Numbered from the stretch's first letter, positions 49,215-58,670 are shown. The stretch is 64,000 bases of DNA from Lachnospiraceae bacterium (GCA_017441585.1 JAFRWW010000065.1:38035-102034); one strand, 5' to 3'. A program made the numbers and translations. The notes: generated from the letters alone by a model not told the origin.

Positions 49215-51791
49215 TCAGTTCTGGGGAGTCAGGGTCACATTCTGGGTTTCGGTCTTTTCCTCCGTAGTGGTCTTGCTCTCCACCGAGCCATCCTCTTTTT
49301 CCTTTATGACCGTGCTTTCAAGCGTATACTTTATGCTCAAAACAGCCTCAGGGCCGCCCTGGATACCGCTTAAGTTTATGGCCACTGGGAAGCTGGTAGT
49401 ATTTGTGGAAAACAGCACCGTCCCCGTAGAAGTCTGTGTCAGGGTGACCGTAGCCACGCCGCCTGCGTACATGGCGGGAGCATTTACATTATAATTACAT
49501 GAATAATAGGTTATCTGAGGTATCTCCTGTGCAGGTCCCAGACTCAGCACGAAGTCTATGGCATCGCCCTCATTTACGGTGGTTCCGGGTGCCACGGACT
49601 GTGATACCACGCAACCTACGGGAACCGTATCCGAATTCTCCTCGGAGATGGTATTCCAGGTAAGGTTAATGGTGGTCAGCACCTCTCTGGCCTGAGCCTC
49701 CGTCAGATTCCGAAGGTCCGGAACCTCCACCGTATCCTCGGAAGGACCGGTACTTATATATATGGTCACGGTGCCGCCCTTCTGCCAGCTCTCACCGGCT
49801 CCGGGTATCTGTGATATGACGTTACCCTTTTCCACCACATTGGAAGCGCTCTCGTCGGTTTCCACCACGAAGCCTTCCTTTTCCAGAAGCACTCTGGCCT
49901 CCGCCTCGGACAAACCGGACACATCGGGTATCACCACTCCGTCAGAGCCTGAGCTGACCGTCAGCTCCACCACCGATCCTGTGAGAATGGGCGTGCCTGC
50001 TTCTATATCCTGTCCTATGACCTGATTCTTTTCCACCTTGGAAGATTCATATGTGGCGGTCACGGAAAGTCCCATCTCTTCCAGCTGCTCCTTTGCAGCG
50101 TCAAAGGACATGCCGGTGACGGCGATCATATTTACATATTTGGCATCCTGAACAGCCTCGGTATCGGGCTGTTTGTCAGACAGTGAAAACAGGCCCAGCA
50201 TCTTTGAAGCCAGGATTATCGCTATGGTGGCGATGATGATGGCCATTATTATACCCAGTACGCTCATGATCTTTTCCGTGCCGGGATCCAGGATGTCATC
50301 ATCCTCCTCACTGCCTCTGCCTGATCCCTTGCGACGACTGTCAGCCTGGGGGGCGGGGGTGTTCTGAGCCTTCTTGGGCTGTGGTTTGGGCTGCGGCTTG
50401 GGCTTGGGCTTATCCTTCGCAGGCTTCTTGGAAGGCTTTGGAAGAATGGACGCCGGCTTCTTCTTGGCAGGCTTTTTCTTTTTCTTCACACTCTTTGGCT
50501 TATCCTTAAAAGGCTTCTTTTCTCTTTGACCTGCCCCATAGGGTGCCTTATTCTTATGAGCATCCTTTGTAAAGCCCTGCTCATAATCGTCCTCATATTC
50601 ATCCTCGTACTCGTCTTCGTATTCGTCCTCGTACTCTTCTTCGTACTCGTCTTCGGAATAATCCTCCTCGTACTCCTCCTCATACTCTTCTTCGGGATAA
50701 TCCTCCTCGTACTCCTCCTCGGGATAATCCCCATAACCGCTCTCCTCATCCTCAGGGTAATATCCACCCCTGCCGGACAGTTCTTCCTCATAATAATCAT
50801 CCCTGCGCTCACCATCCCTCATCCTGCGGGGACGGCCCTGAGTCAGAAGGACATCATCATCCAGAGGAGCTATACGCCCCGTCTCGGAACGGATCTGCTG
50901 GATATCGCTGTCGGTGACCATGCGGGTATTGCCCCTCTTTTCCAGATCGGGGATCACCACGAAATTCTCATCAGGTGTGATCAGGGATTTCTTAAGGTCC
51001 ACTATGAGCTCGCCCATAGACTGATATCTGCGGGCGGGATTCTTCTGGCAGCACTTACGGATTATCTGCTCCACGCTGATGGGTATATCATCCACATACT
51101 CACGGGGAGAAGGCATCTCCTCCTGGATATGCTTGATGGCTATGGATACCGTGGTTTCCCCGTCAAAGGGAACCCGGCCCGTCAGCATCTCATATAAGGT
51201 AACACCCAGGGAATATATATCGCTCTTCTCATCCGAATATCCGCCTCTGGCCTGCTCGGGAGAAGTATAATGAACGGAACCCATGGCGTTGGAGGTGATG
51301 GTATTGGAGGTGGCGGCCCTGGCTATACCAAAGTCTGTCACTTTCACCTTACCATCCTTGGATATGATGATATTCTGGGGCTTTATGTCTCTGTGGATGA
51401 TGTGATTGTTATGGGCGGATTCTATGCCCATGGACACGTTTATGGCTATGCTGACCGCTTCCTTTACGGAAAGGCGCAGCTTCTTTTCGATATATTTCTT
51501 GAGGGTGATGCCCTCCACCAGCTCCATCACTATGTAATGGATGCCGCCCTCATCACCTACATCATATACGGTGACAATGTTTGAATGCATGAGAATGGCG
51601 GCCGACTGTGCTTCCACCCGGAATTTGGACACAAAATTCTTGTTCTCGGAAAACTCATTTTTGAGAACCTTAATAGCCACAAACCTGTTCAGCTTGTGGT
51701 CCTTTGCTTTATATACGTCAGACATGCCGCCGGTACCGATCTTACCGGTGATCTCATATCTGTCGGCTAATACCAATCCTTCACTTAACAT
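49215..51791 (-). CDS. prkC: PASTA-domain Ser/Thr protein kinase PrkC with acidic-Tyr and Lys-Pro juxtamembrane region
   Basis: PrkC senses peptidoglycan fragments and phosphorylates proteins in growth and germination control. The 858-residue protein has the kinase domain (about 10-270; Lys41, HRD 133-135, DFG 153-155), a juxtamembrane region, a membrane helix (about 509-529), three PASTA domains (about 551-615, 618-682, 686-752) and a C-terminal beta-rich domain. The juxtamembrane stretch is unusual: residues 331-405 are Glu/Asp/Tyr repeats (EEYEEDYPEEEYEEE type), and 425-475 are Lys/Pro-rich. It lies 59 bases after stp. Confidence 0.96.
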   Translation of the reverse strand: MLSEGLVLADRYEITGKIGTGGMSDVYKAKDHKLNRFVAIKVLKNEFSENKNFVSKFRVEAQSAAILMHSNIVTVYDVGDEGGIHYIVMELVEGITLKKYIEKKLRLSVKEAVSIAINVSMGIESAHNNHIIHRDIKPQNIIISKDGKVKVTDFGIARAATSNTITSNAMGSVHYTSPEQARGGYSDEKSDIYSLGVTLYEMLTGRVPFDGETTVSIAIKHIQEEMPSPREYVDDIPISVEQIIRKCCQKNPARRYQSMGELIVDLKKSLITPDENFVVIPDLEKRGNTRMVTDSDIQQIRSETGRIAPLDDDVLLTQGRPRRMRDGERRDDYYEEELSGRGGYYPEDEESGYGDYPEEEYEEDYPEEEYEEEYEEDYSEDEYEEEYEDEYEDEYEDEYEDDYEQGFTKDAHKNKAPYGAGQREKKPFKDKPKSVKKKKKPAKKKPASILPKPSKKPAKDKPKPKPQPKPQPKKAQNTPAPQADSRRKGSGRGSEEDDDILDPGTEKIMSVLGIIMAIIIATIAIILASKMLGLFSLSDKQPDTEAVQDAKYVNMIAVTGMSFDAAKEQLEEMGLSVTATYESSKVEKNQVIGQDIEAGTPILTGSVVELTVSSGSDGVVIPDVSGLSEAEARVLLEKEGFVVETDESASNVVEKGNVISQIPGAGESWQKGGTVTIYISTGPSEDTVEVPDLRNLTEAQAREVLTTINLTWNTISEENSDTVPVGCVVSQSVAPGTTVNEGDAIDFVLSLGPAQEIPQITYYSCNYNVNAPAMYAGGVATVTLTQTSTGTVLFSTNTTSFPVAINLSGIQGGPEAVLSIKYTLESTVIKEKEDGSVESKTTTEEKTETQNVTLTPQN

Positions 51792-51850
51792 ATATATATT
51801 CTTCCCTTTTCTTTCCCCGGGTTATCCCTTATGTACTGTTTATGTATGTA

Positions 51851-52597
51851 TTATGATCCTGACTCCTGAGAGGCAAACGGCTCTATCACAATAACTGCTA
51901 TATTGTCCTTACCGCCGTTTTCATTAGCCAGCCTGACCAGCTTATTTGCCTTTTCCTCTATGTCCGGAGTGGACAGGACAGTATTTCTGATCACTTCGTC
52001 CTCAACCATATTTGAAAGACCGTCGGAGCACATGAGTATCAGATCCCCTGCCTTTACATGTACATCAAAAAAATCCACCTTGATCTGACGCATCACGCCC
52101 ACAGCCCTGGTGATGATATTCTTATCAGGATGATTCCTGGCCCTGTCTCTGTCGATCTGACCCACTCTGATCATCTCTTCCACCAGGGAGTGATCCTTGG
52201 TGATCTGCGTGATATCCGTATCTATGAGGTAGAGTCTGGAATCTCCCACATTAGCCACATAGAGGATATCATCTATAACAGTGGCCACCACGCAGGTAGT
52301 ACCCATGCCGTAGAACTCATCCTTCTGCGAGGCCTCCTCATGCACATGAGCATTAGCCTCCTCAATGGCCTCCCTGATCACCTTTACGGGACTCTTCTGA
52401 TCGTTCCTTCCGATACTCTCCACGATGATCTCGGTGCTGCGTCTGGACGCATAGTCACCCGCATTGTGTCCGCCCATACCGTCGGCCACAATGAACAGAT
52501 TAGGAAGATTTCCGACCGGCTCGGCGGACGCAAATACATAATCCTGATTAATTTGTCTTTTCATGCCTACATCCGTAAGCGCAAATGATCTGAGCAT
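51851..52597 (-). CDS. stp: PP2C-type Ser/Thr phosphatase (Stp/PrpC)
   Basis: Stp reverses PrkC phosphorylation. The 248-residue protein has the PP2C metal-binding motifs: VADGMGGHNAGD, GMGTTCVVA, NVGDSRLYL, and CSDGLSNMV and GGKDNIAVI. The prkC-stp pair is conserved in Firmicutes. AAGGA precedes ATG 52597. Confidence 0.96.
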   Translation of the reverse strand: MLRSFALTDVGMKRQINQDYVFASAEPVGNLPNLFIVADGMGGHNAGDYASRRSTEIIVESIGRNDQKSPVKVIREAIEEANAHVHEEASQKDEFYGMGTTCVVATVIDDILYVANVGDSRLYLIDTDITQITKDHSLVEEMIRVGQIDRDRARNHPDKNIITRAVGVMRQIKVDFFDVHVKAGDLILMCSDGLSNMVEDEVIRNTVLSTPDIEEKANKLVRLANENGGKDNIAVIVIEPFASQESGS

Positions 52598-52630
52598 AAA
52601 CAGTCCTTATGAAAAAACACACGTCAATAT

Positions 52631-52659
52631 ATAGTAGCACACTTTGGCATTATGCGCAA
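52631..52659 (-). promoter_or_regulatory. Possible internal promoter for stp-prkC
   Basis: TTGCGC (52654-52659) and TACTAT (52631-52636) are 17 bases apart in the 121-base gap between rsmB and stp. Both boxes are imperfect (4 of 6). Confidence 0.4.
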
Positions 52660-52718
52660 GATATATAACTCCTGCTCTCTTGCCGCAAACAAGACCTTTG
52701 ACTGATCGTCAGGAGAAG

Positions 52719-54230
52719 TTACCGATTCCGATACAAAGATATGAAGAATCCATCGGTATCATCCACACCCTGTATCAGCTGTAAAAAGCCCTTATCTCCC
52801 GTCCTGCCCCTGAAAGCTTCCGGCAGATAAGCGTCCATATCCACGCTCTCAAGACCCTTTTGCGTTTTCAAATACTCGTACTGCCCCACATTTTCTTTAG
52901 CTGTGAGAGTACAGGTACTGTACAACAGTAATCCGCCCTTTTTTACATACCTTACGGCATTGTCCAAAATTGATCGCTGCAAGGCGGCAAGTGAATCTAT
53001 ATCCTCCGGCTTAAGTCTGTATTTTATCTCCGGTTTGCGGGATATGACTCCCAGTCCCGAACAGGGCAGATCGGCCATCACCAGATCGAACCTTTCTTCA
53101 AAGGAGGGCTCATACACGGTGGCGTCCCCCACCTGAAGATCCACATTGTCATAGCCCAGGCGCAAAAGAGTCTCATTTATCTTATTCACCTTGGCCATGG
53201 ACAGATCCCTGGCCAGGACTCTTCCTCGTTCACCCAAAAGCCCGGCGGCATGGAGAGCCTTGCCTCCAGGGGCAGCGCACAGATCCAGAACTCTTAATCC
53301 CGCCTGATCCGACGCATCATTCCCACTGATCTTAACTTCTTCATTTATGTTGCATGGTTCTTTACGGTCCGTCCCGTTCAGCCCGGTCAAATATGCTTCA
53401 TCCAGTAAAGCCCCCACGCCCACCGTGGCGCAAAGCTGCGAAGATATATCCTGGATCACAAAGAGTCCGTCCCTAAACGCCTTAAGTTCATTAAGCGGAC
53501 AAGGTGTTTCCTTTATTACAAAAGCGTCCTTTGCCAATGGACTTTTTTCGCACACGACGCCTTCATCCGACGTTTTTTCGATCACGAACTCCACCGCGCT
53601 ATTCGTATTTACCGACTCTTGTATTGTCTCATTATCATGTGCCATCTCCTCTGTCATCCTGAGCGAAGCGAAGGATCTTGTCACACGAGCATACAGAACC
53701 TGTTTCTCAAGGGATGCTTTCAGTATCCGCTCCACATACTCCTGTCCGGGATAAACCTTAAGTTCATCGATCAGCCATCCGGGGCATGACCATCTGATCC
53801 CGGGATCCTCAATGGCATCCGGATCCGTCTCATCCTTAAGGACGCTCCTTAACACGCCGTTCACAAAACCCTTAAGGGAAGGCGACACCCTCCTTGCCGT
53901 CAGCTTCACACACTCATTGATGGCGGCGTAGTCCGGCACAGAGTCCATGAACTTGAGCTGATACGCCCCCATTCTCAAAATCTGCCTCACCGCAGGCTTC
54001 ACCTTGCCCAAAGGAGTCTTAAGCTGCCGCCCTATGAGATAGTCCAAAGTCAACCTGCGCTCCGTCACGCCATCGCAAAGAGCCTTTATAAAGCTTTTCT
54101 GCCTCTGATCCAAAGTATGGGCCGAAAAACACTCCTCTATCGCTGAATTTAAAAACTTTCCCTTTGACACCTCCATGAGTATGTCAAGGGAAAGTTCTCT
54201 TTCATCTGCCGCAAACTGTGTTTTTTTCAA
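52719..54230 (-). CDS. rsmB: 16S rRNA m5C967 methyltransferase RsmB, with extra segments
   Basis: RsmB methylates C967 of 16S rRNA. The 503-residue protein (family about 430-450) has the NusB-like N-terminal domain, SAM motif VLDLCAAPGGK (314-324), DLPCSGLGVISRKPEI and the catalytic-Cys motif YSTCTLTAKEN. Two extra segments are seen: about 186-212, which starts with SFASLRMT encoded by a dispersed repeat, and about 273-311. The start is TTG 54230 (GAGAGG 8 bases upstream), overlapping the fmt end by 29 bases. Confidence 0.93.
   Translation of the reverse strand: MKKTQFAADERELSLDILMEVSKGKFLNSAIEECFSAHTLDQRQKSFIKALCDGVTERRLTLDYLIGRQLKTPLGKVKPAVRQILRMGAYQLKFMDSVPDYAAINECVKLTARRVSPSLKGFVNGVLRSVLKDETDPDAIEDPGIRWSCPGWLIDELKVYPGQEYVERILKASLEKQVLYARVTRSFASLRMTEEMAHDNETIQESVNTNSAVEFVIEKTSDEGVVCEKSPLAKDAFVIKETPCPLNELKAFRDGLFVIQDISSQLCATVGVGALLDEAYLTGLNGTDRKEPCNINEEVKISGNDASDQAGLRVLDLCAAPGGKALHAAGLLGERGRVLARDLSMAKVNKINETLLRLGYDNVDLQVGDATVYEPSFEERFDLVMADLPCSGLGVISRKPEIKYRLKPEDIDSLAALQRSILDNAVRYVKKGGLLLYSTCTLTAKENVGQYEYLKTQKGLESVDMDAYLPEAFRGRTGDKGFLQLIQGVDDTDGFFISLYRNR
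53652..53680. repeat. Dispersed repeat inserted in frame in rsmB
   Basis: TGTCATCCTGAGCGAAGCGA followed by AGGATCTTG lies inside rsmB and is read as SFASLRMT (residues 186-193). This is a nearly canonical copy of the family seen at 21436, 26417 and 38789. Confidence 0.85.
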
Positions 54231-55149
54231 GTCTGTATCCTCTCAAAAATTCCTTGGTGCTCATCCTGCGCTTGCCCTCTATCTGCAGCTGGAACACCCT
54301 CAGGGCGCCGTCAGCCGTCAGTATGTCAAAGGAATCGGTACTCACATCGATTATAGTGCCTGCCGAGGCGTCGGATTCAATATCCACCGAATGGGCATCC
54401 ACGGGCTCTGCATTCCATATCTTCAGCATCTTGCCCTTCAGATATGTATATGCTCCCGGCCAGGGATTGTATGCCCTGATGACCCGGTCCAGTTCGCCTG
54501 CGCTCTTTGAAAAATCCAAACAGCCCATCTCCTTTTTCAAAAGACCGGCATAGGAAGAAGCACTGTCATCCTGAGGAGTCTGTCTCGCAGTACCTTTTTC
54601 TATATCCTTAAGAGTCTCTACCAGAAGCCTGGCCCCCTCCACGGACAGCTTTTTCAAAAGGCTCTCCCCTGTATCATCTGCCGCTATGGACACCTGGGTC
54701 TGGGAGATTATGTCTCCCGTATCCAGTCCCTCGTTCATCTTCATGATGGTGACGCCGGTTATGGCCTCCCCGTCCAGAATAGCCCTCTGCACCGGAGCCG
54801 CCCCCCTGTATTTAGGCAGCAGGGAAGCATGTACATTCACACAGCCCTTGGGGGGTATATCCAGTATCTCCTTACTTAAGATCTGGCCAAAAGCAGCCAC
54901 CACAAATATATCTGCGGGGAATCTTTTTAAATACTCCACCGCGTCCTCATCCTTGATCCTGGCCGGCTGGAACACCGGTATGCCACACTCTATCGCCGCT
55001 TCCTTTACAGGAGAAAAGGTAACCTTTTTCCCTCTTCCCCTCTCCCGGTCGGGCTGAGTCAGCACCAGCACCACCTCGTGACCGCTCCGTAACAATTCCC
55101 TCAAAGAGATCGCCGCATACTCGGGCGTTCCCATAAATACTATTCTCAT
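54202..55149 (-). CDS. fmt: Methionyl-tRNA formyltransferase
   Basis: Fmt formylates initiator Met-tRNA. The 315-residue protein has MRIVFMGTPEYA, AAFGQIL, the catalytic Asn-His-Asp set (NVHASLLPKYRGAAP and EGLDTGDI), and a C-terminal OB-like domain. It lies 3 bases after def, the usual pair. Confidence 0.97.
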   Translation of the reverse strand: MRIVFMGTPEYAAISLRELLRSGHEVVLVLTQPDRERGRGKKVTFSPVKEAAIECGIPVFQPARIKDEDAVEYLKRFPADIFVVAAFGQILSKEILDIPPKGCVNVHASLLPKYRGAAPVQRAILDGEAITGVTIMKMNEGLDTGDIISQTQVSIAADDTGESLLKKLSVEGARLLVETLKDIEKGTARQTPQDDSASSYAGLLKKEMGCLDFSKSAGELDRVIRAYNPWPGAYTYLKGKMLKIWNAEPVDAHSVDIESDASAGTIIDVSTDSFDILTADGALRVFQLQIEGKRRMSTKEFLRGYRLEKNTVCGR

Positions 55150-55152
55150 CAG

Positions 55153-55635
55153 TTACTCCTCTGCCTCCAGATCCCTTATGGGACCCTCAGCCTTTTCCAC
55201 ATATAAGTGTCCGTCCAGATGGTCCAGTTCGTGACAGATACATCTGGCCAGCAGGTCATGACCCTCGACCTCACAGTCCTTCATATTTCTGTCCTTGTAT
55301 ATAGCCTTGACATACGTGGGCCGGGTCACATCAGCCACCTTACCCGGTACGGAAAGACACCCCTCCTGTCCCAGGTTCTCACCGGAAGACTCCGTTATGA
55401 CAGGATTTATCATGATAAGAGGCTCCATCTGTTCCTCTTCGGTGGACACATCTATCACCACTATCCTCTTGAGGATGCCTACCTGGGGAGCGGCCAGTCC
55501 CACGCCCTGGGCATCATACATCGTCTCCAACATGTCATCTATCAAAACATTTATCCTGTCCGTCATCTCCGTGACCGGACGACATTTTTTTGATAATATA
55601 TCGTCTCCCATTTTTCTGATCTGTCTGATAGCCAT
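55153..55635 (-). CDS. def: Peptide deformylase
   Basis: Def removes formyl groups from nascent proteins. The 160-residue protein shows all three motifs: GVGLAAPQVG, EGCLSVPG and HELDHLDG, with the metal Cys and two His. AAGGAG precedes ATG 55635. It is the first gene of the housekeeping block. Confidence 0.98.
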   Translation of the reverse strand: MAIRQIRKMGDDILSKKCRPVTEMTDRINVLIDDMLETMYDAQGVGLAAPQVGILKRIVVIDVSTEEEQMEPLIMINPVITESSGENLGQEGCLSVPGKVADVTRPTYVKAIYKDRNMKDCEVEGHDLLARCICHELDHLDGHLYVEKAEGPIRDLEAEE

Positions 55636-55662
55636 CCCGTTCTCCTTTCTTTCAACTTTTTG

Positions 55663-55691
55663 ATGATATAATACCCCCCATTAAAAGTCAA
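55663..55691 (-). promoter_or_regulatory. Promoter of the def-fmt-rsmB block
   Basis: TTGACT (55686-55691) and TATCAT (55663-55668) are exactly 17 bases apart, both 5 of 6 matches. Start near 55656; leader of about 20 bases. Confidence 0.8.
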
Positions 55692-55697
55692 GCATTG

Positions 55698-55774
55698 AAG
55701 TGCCTTAAAAATCATGACAAACACAATAAAAAACATGGCACAGAGCACTTAAAGATCATAGTACAAAGGCACTT
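55698..55774. promoter_or_regulatory. Inverted AAGTGCCTT sites at both divergent promoters
   Basis: AAGTGCCTT (55698-55706) lies 6 bases upstream of the def -35 box, and its exact inverse AAGGCACTT (55766-55774) overlaps the folE -35 box. A related GAGCACTT is at 55743-55750. Shared operator sites are possible but unproven. Confidence 0.4.
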
Positions 55775-55849
55775 GCATCACAGCCGGAAATATTATATAG
55801 TGGGTAAGTCGCGTACACCGACGCTTATCACGACCGCAAGCTTCGGTAC
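55773..55849 (+). promoter_or_regulatory. folE promoter and structured leader
   Basis: TTGCAT (55773-55778) and TATAGT (55796-55801) with a 17-base spacer form the promoter. The transcript would start near 55808. A hairpin follows at 55813-55849: GTAC-CCGA pairs with TCGGTAC, with an inner GCTT/AAGC stem. The remaining leader to ATG 55920 has no clear structure. No known riboswitch is recognised. Confidence 0.5.
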
Positions 55850-55919
55850 AGTCATTAACCGAAACAAATGGGAAATTTAGTCATTGAATGAAAGGCATAA
55901 ATATACACAGGTATCGATC

Positions 55920-56483
55920 ATGGATAAAGAAAAGATAAAACAGGCCACCCTCATGTTTCTACAGGCCATAGGCGAAGATATAGACAGACCGGGACTCAAG
56001 GACACCCCGGAGAGAGTCGCAAATATGTGTGAAGAACTCTTTGGCGGAATGACTACCGATCCCGACACACATCTTTGCAGGGTCTTTGAAATGGAAGAGC
56101 CCGGGGTCGTAATAGAAAAAGATATCAGCTTTTATTCCATGTGCGAGCATCACCTGCTCCCCTTTTTCGGAACGGTCAGCATCGCCTACGCATACACGGA
56201 TAAAGTCACGGGCTTAAGTAAACTGGCGCGCACCGTCGAAGTGTATGCACGCCGTCCCCAGATCCAGGAGCGCATGACGCGCCAGATCGGTGAAGCCGTC
56301 CATAACGGGATAAAAGGCTGCACCGGTGTGATGGTACGCATCGAAGCAGAGCACATGTGCATGTCCATGCGAGGCATCAAAAAGCCGGGGACCAAAACGG
56401 TGACCCTATATACCGCCGGAGTATTCGAAACTGATACCCGTCTAAAAGAAGAAACACTCCGGATGCTCTCTGTTCCATGCTAA
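55920..56483 (+). CDS. folE: GTP cyclohydrolase I
   Basis: FolE converts GTP to dihydroneopterin triphosphate, the first step of folate synthesis. The 187-residue protein has the zinc ligands in [11 protein letters not shown] and MCMSMRG, and [15 protein letters not shown] at the N-terminus. ATG 55920 ([11 protein letters not shown]) is the usual start for the family; an upstream TTG at 55884 is unlikely. No other folate gene is adjacent. Confidence 0.95.
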   Translation: MDKEKIKQATLMFLQAIGEDIDRPGLKDTPERVANMCEELFGGMTTDPDTHLCRVFEMEEPGVVIEKDISFYSMCEHHLLPFFGTVSIAYAYTDKVTGLSKLARTVEVYARRPQIQERMTRQIGEAVHNGIKGCTGVMVRIEAEHMCMSMRGIKKPGTKTVTLYTAGVFETDTRLKEETLRMLSVPC

Positions 56484-56527
56484 AAACCTCTCTTTCTTTT
56501 AATATGCCGTTTCCGGCGTTTATAGAT

Positions 56528-56656
56528 AAAAAAAGACGGTGACGAAAAATCTGTTAAGATCATTCGCCGCCGTCTGCGGTAACGATATTCAGTTTTACTT
56601 TTTTTGCCTCTCGGTTACATCAGAAAAGGCATCCGGGCCTGTTCCTGAATGCCTTT
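56528..56656 (-). terminator. Two hairpins ending the AAA-ATPase gene
   Basis: In minus-strand order, AAAGGCAT / ATGCCTTT (56625-56656) is followed by AGACGGCGGCGAA / TTCGTCACCGTCT (56534-56575), which runs into seven T (56528-56534). The second is a good intrinsic terminator. In plus orientation neither has a T run, so a folE terminator is not clear. Confidence 0.75.
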
Positions 56657-56674
56657 CATTTCTGCCTGTTCCGG

Positions 56675-58348
56675 TTATTCCTTCATAAGCTTTACCTTTG
56701 CCTGCTTTTGGAAGAATGCTACCCCATAACAAAGTATCTGTTCATAGCCATAGAGTCCTTCTGCATATTTTTCTGTAATAATCTGGTCGATTGCTTCATC
56801 ACAATCCTTATCCAGATCTGATTCTTTTTCAGATTTTTTTGCTTCGATTATGATAGCTCTCCTGTTATCATCATCCTTTAGTAAAATATCAGGTCTGCCA
56901 AGACCTTTTTCTTTATTGGACTCAACTTCGTAACCGATCCCAACAAATGCACCTGCAAGAAAAGCGTGATAGTAATCTTCATGATAATCATTGTAACTGA
57001 TTGTTTTCCACAGAAGCTCCGAGATAATTCGCCCTGCTCCTTCTGCATCACGATCCCATAACGCATTCATCATGCTTTTCTGCATATTAGTATCTATGGT
57101 TTCCTTGAAAAGCTTGACAACAGCATCTTCAAAAATGGTAGCAATTTCCCTGTTCGGTATTTTAAGGCTTACCGTTTCACCTTCCTCATCAGGATCCGCC
57201 TTAGTGATATACCCCGTCATAAGTAAAACGCTCCACAGATTATCCTCTGATGAATGCAAGGTATCATAGGTTAATTCATCCGTGATTGTCTGCATGATCG
57301 TTCCATTATTCATTAGTATTTCAAATTTACCTTTTACCTTAAAGTCTGTACGCTTTACGAAGGTCAGCAGAATACCATTATGACTGGTATTTTTCCAATA
57401 ATTCTTGGGCTTAGTCGTTCTCTTATATCGGAGTGCCGATATATGATTGATAACATCCCACGGACAGTATATATAGGAATTCCCAAACACATATCCGTCG
57501 TACCATTCCTTGATCTCTGCGGCTGCTTCTTGTCTGTCAGCAACCTCTAACATCGTTTCAACCTCATTTTCCAAAAAACCGAAGTATTTGCTAAACCTTT
57601 CATCAAGCACCGAATATGATGCAAAATTATTGGTGCCGGTAAAGATACTTTCCTTTGCGATGCGAAGACACCCCGTAATCACAGCAAACTGAAGGAACTC
57701 ATTGTCTTTCAGTGCAGTGCTCATAATGCCTTTGATAACATCAAGCATCTTATGATAATAACCGTTCTTTTCGGTATTCTTTTCACTCGCCTTTGCAAGA
57801 GGGACATCGTACTCGTCGATTAGGAGAATGACCTTCTTTCCGTATACGGCATTCATCATGCGCATGATTGTTTTAAAAGAACTCTGAACATCCGCATCCG
57901 TCCCTGTCTGAGCCTGTAATCTGTTGAATACTTCAACATCATATGAATTTACCTTTTTCTCTAAAGCGATATCAGAAATTCCTTTACATACATCCGCTAT
58001 AACATTTTTAAGTTTTGCATAAGCCACATCAAACTCATCAGCTTCTGCATCCTTAAACGAAATAAACAAAACAGGATACTGATTCATCCATTTTTTGCAG
58101 AAATCCTCATGTGATCTTATTGCAAGACCCTCAAAAATACTTTTACTATCCTTTCGTATGCTGAAGAAATTCTCCATCATACTCATCATAAGGGTTTTTC
58201 CAAATCGTCTCGGTCTTGTAAACAACGTAACTTTATTTTTTGTATCATGCACAAGTTCATACATGATCTCGGTCTTATCTACATAATATGCATTTTCTTT
58301 ACGAAGAGCCGCAAAGTCCGCTTCTCCAACACTTACTGTGAAAGCCAT
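56675..58348 (-). CDS. AAA-ATPase-like / PD-(D/E)XK nuclease family protein
   Basis: This is a member of the abundant clostridial AAA-ATPase_like (PF09820) plus PD-(D/E)XK (PF08011) family, whose role is unknown. The 557-residue protein has VGEADFAALRKENAYYVDKT, Walker A-type RPRRFGKTLMM, Walker B-type VILLIDEYD, and the C-terminal nuclease-like LGRPDILL then IIIEAKKSE. ATG 58348 is chosen because AGGAGG lies 9 bases upstream. The gene appears more AT-rich than its neighbours, which suggests separate acquisition. Confidence 0.9.
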   Translation of the reverse strand: MAFTVSVGEADFAALRKENAYYVDKTEIMYELVHDTKNKVTLFTRPRRFGKTLMMSMMENFFSIRKDSKSIFEGLAIRSHEDFCKKWMNQYPVLFISFKDAEADEFDVAYAKLKNVIADVCKGISDIALEKKVNSYDVEVFNRLQAQTGTDADVQSSFKTIMRMMNAVYGKKVILLIDEYDVPLAKASEKNTEKNGYYHKMLDVIKGIMSTALKDNEFLQFAVITGCLRIAKESIFTGTNNFASYSVLDERFSKYFGFLENEVETMLEVADRQEAAAEIKEWYDGYVFGNSYIYCPWDVINHISALRYKRTTKPKNYWKNTSHNGILLTFVKRTDFKVKGKFEILMNNGTIMQTITDELTYDTLHSSEDNLWSVLLMTGYITKADPDEEGETVSLKIPNREIATIFEDAVVKLFKETIDTNMQKSMMNALWDRDAEGAGRIISELLWKTISYNDYHEDYYHAFLAGAFVGIGYEVESNKEKGLGRPDILLKDDDNRRAIIIEAKKSEKESDLDKDCDEAIDQIITEKYAEGLYGYEQILCYGVAFFQKQAKVKLMKE

Positions 58349-58670
58349 ATTCGTAAGCCTCCTCTCCAGAAATAATATCCGAACTATCTTCACGCATAAT
58401 AACTCAAGTTATATGCTACCACAAATCGGCTAAAATTTCGACGCAAATGTTGACATAACTCACCGTTTTATCCCCCTTTCTATCTTGTCTCTTAACGGAT
58501 GCTCCGACCGACCGGACAGGACTGACGGATTGATGGATTTGATGTGATAACTATCGTATGATTTTTAAGTATCAGCCACTACAGAATCCGCAAGCACAAC
58601 GCTTGCCCGTGAATAATGCTCCTGATCATATTCACTTTGAAACGTTTTTTTGCGCAGTACGCATTTGATC
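58349..58670. other. Gap with no gene
   Basis: About 320 bases lie between the AAA-ATPase start and the terminator of the MBG gene. No plausible reading frame is seen. A small inverted repeat GCAAGC/GCTTGC is at 58590-58606. The AAA-ATPase promoter must lie near 58390-58480, but no convincing pair of boxes is found. Confidence 0.5.

Noticed and set aside
55801..55919. Known riboswitch in the folE leader
   Set aside because: A hairpin exists, but it does not match a THF, preQ1 or other class that I can recognise by sequence.
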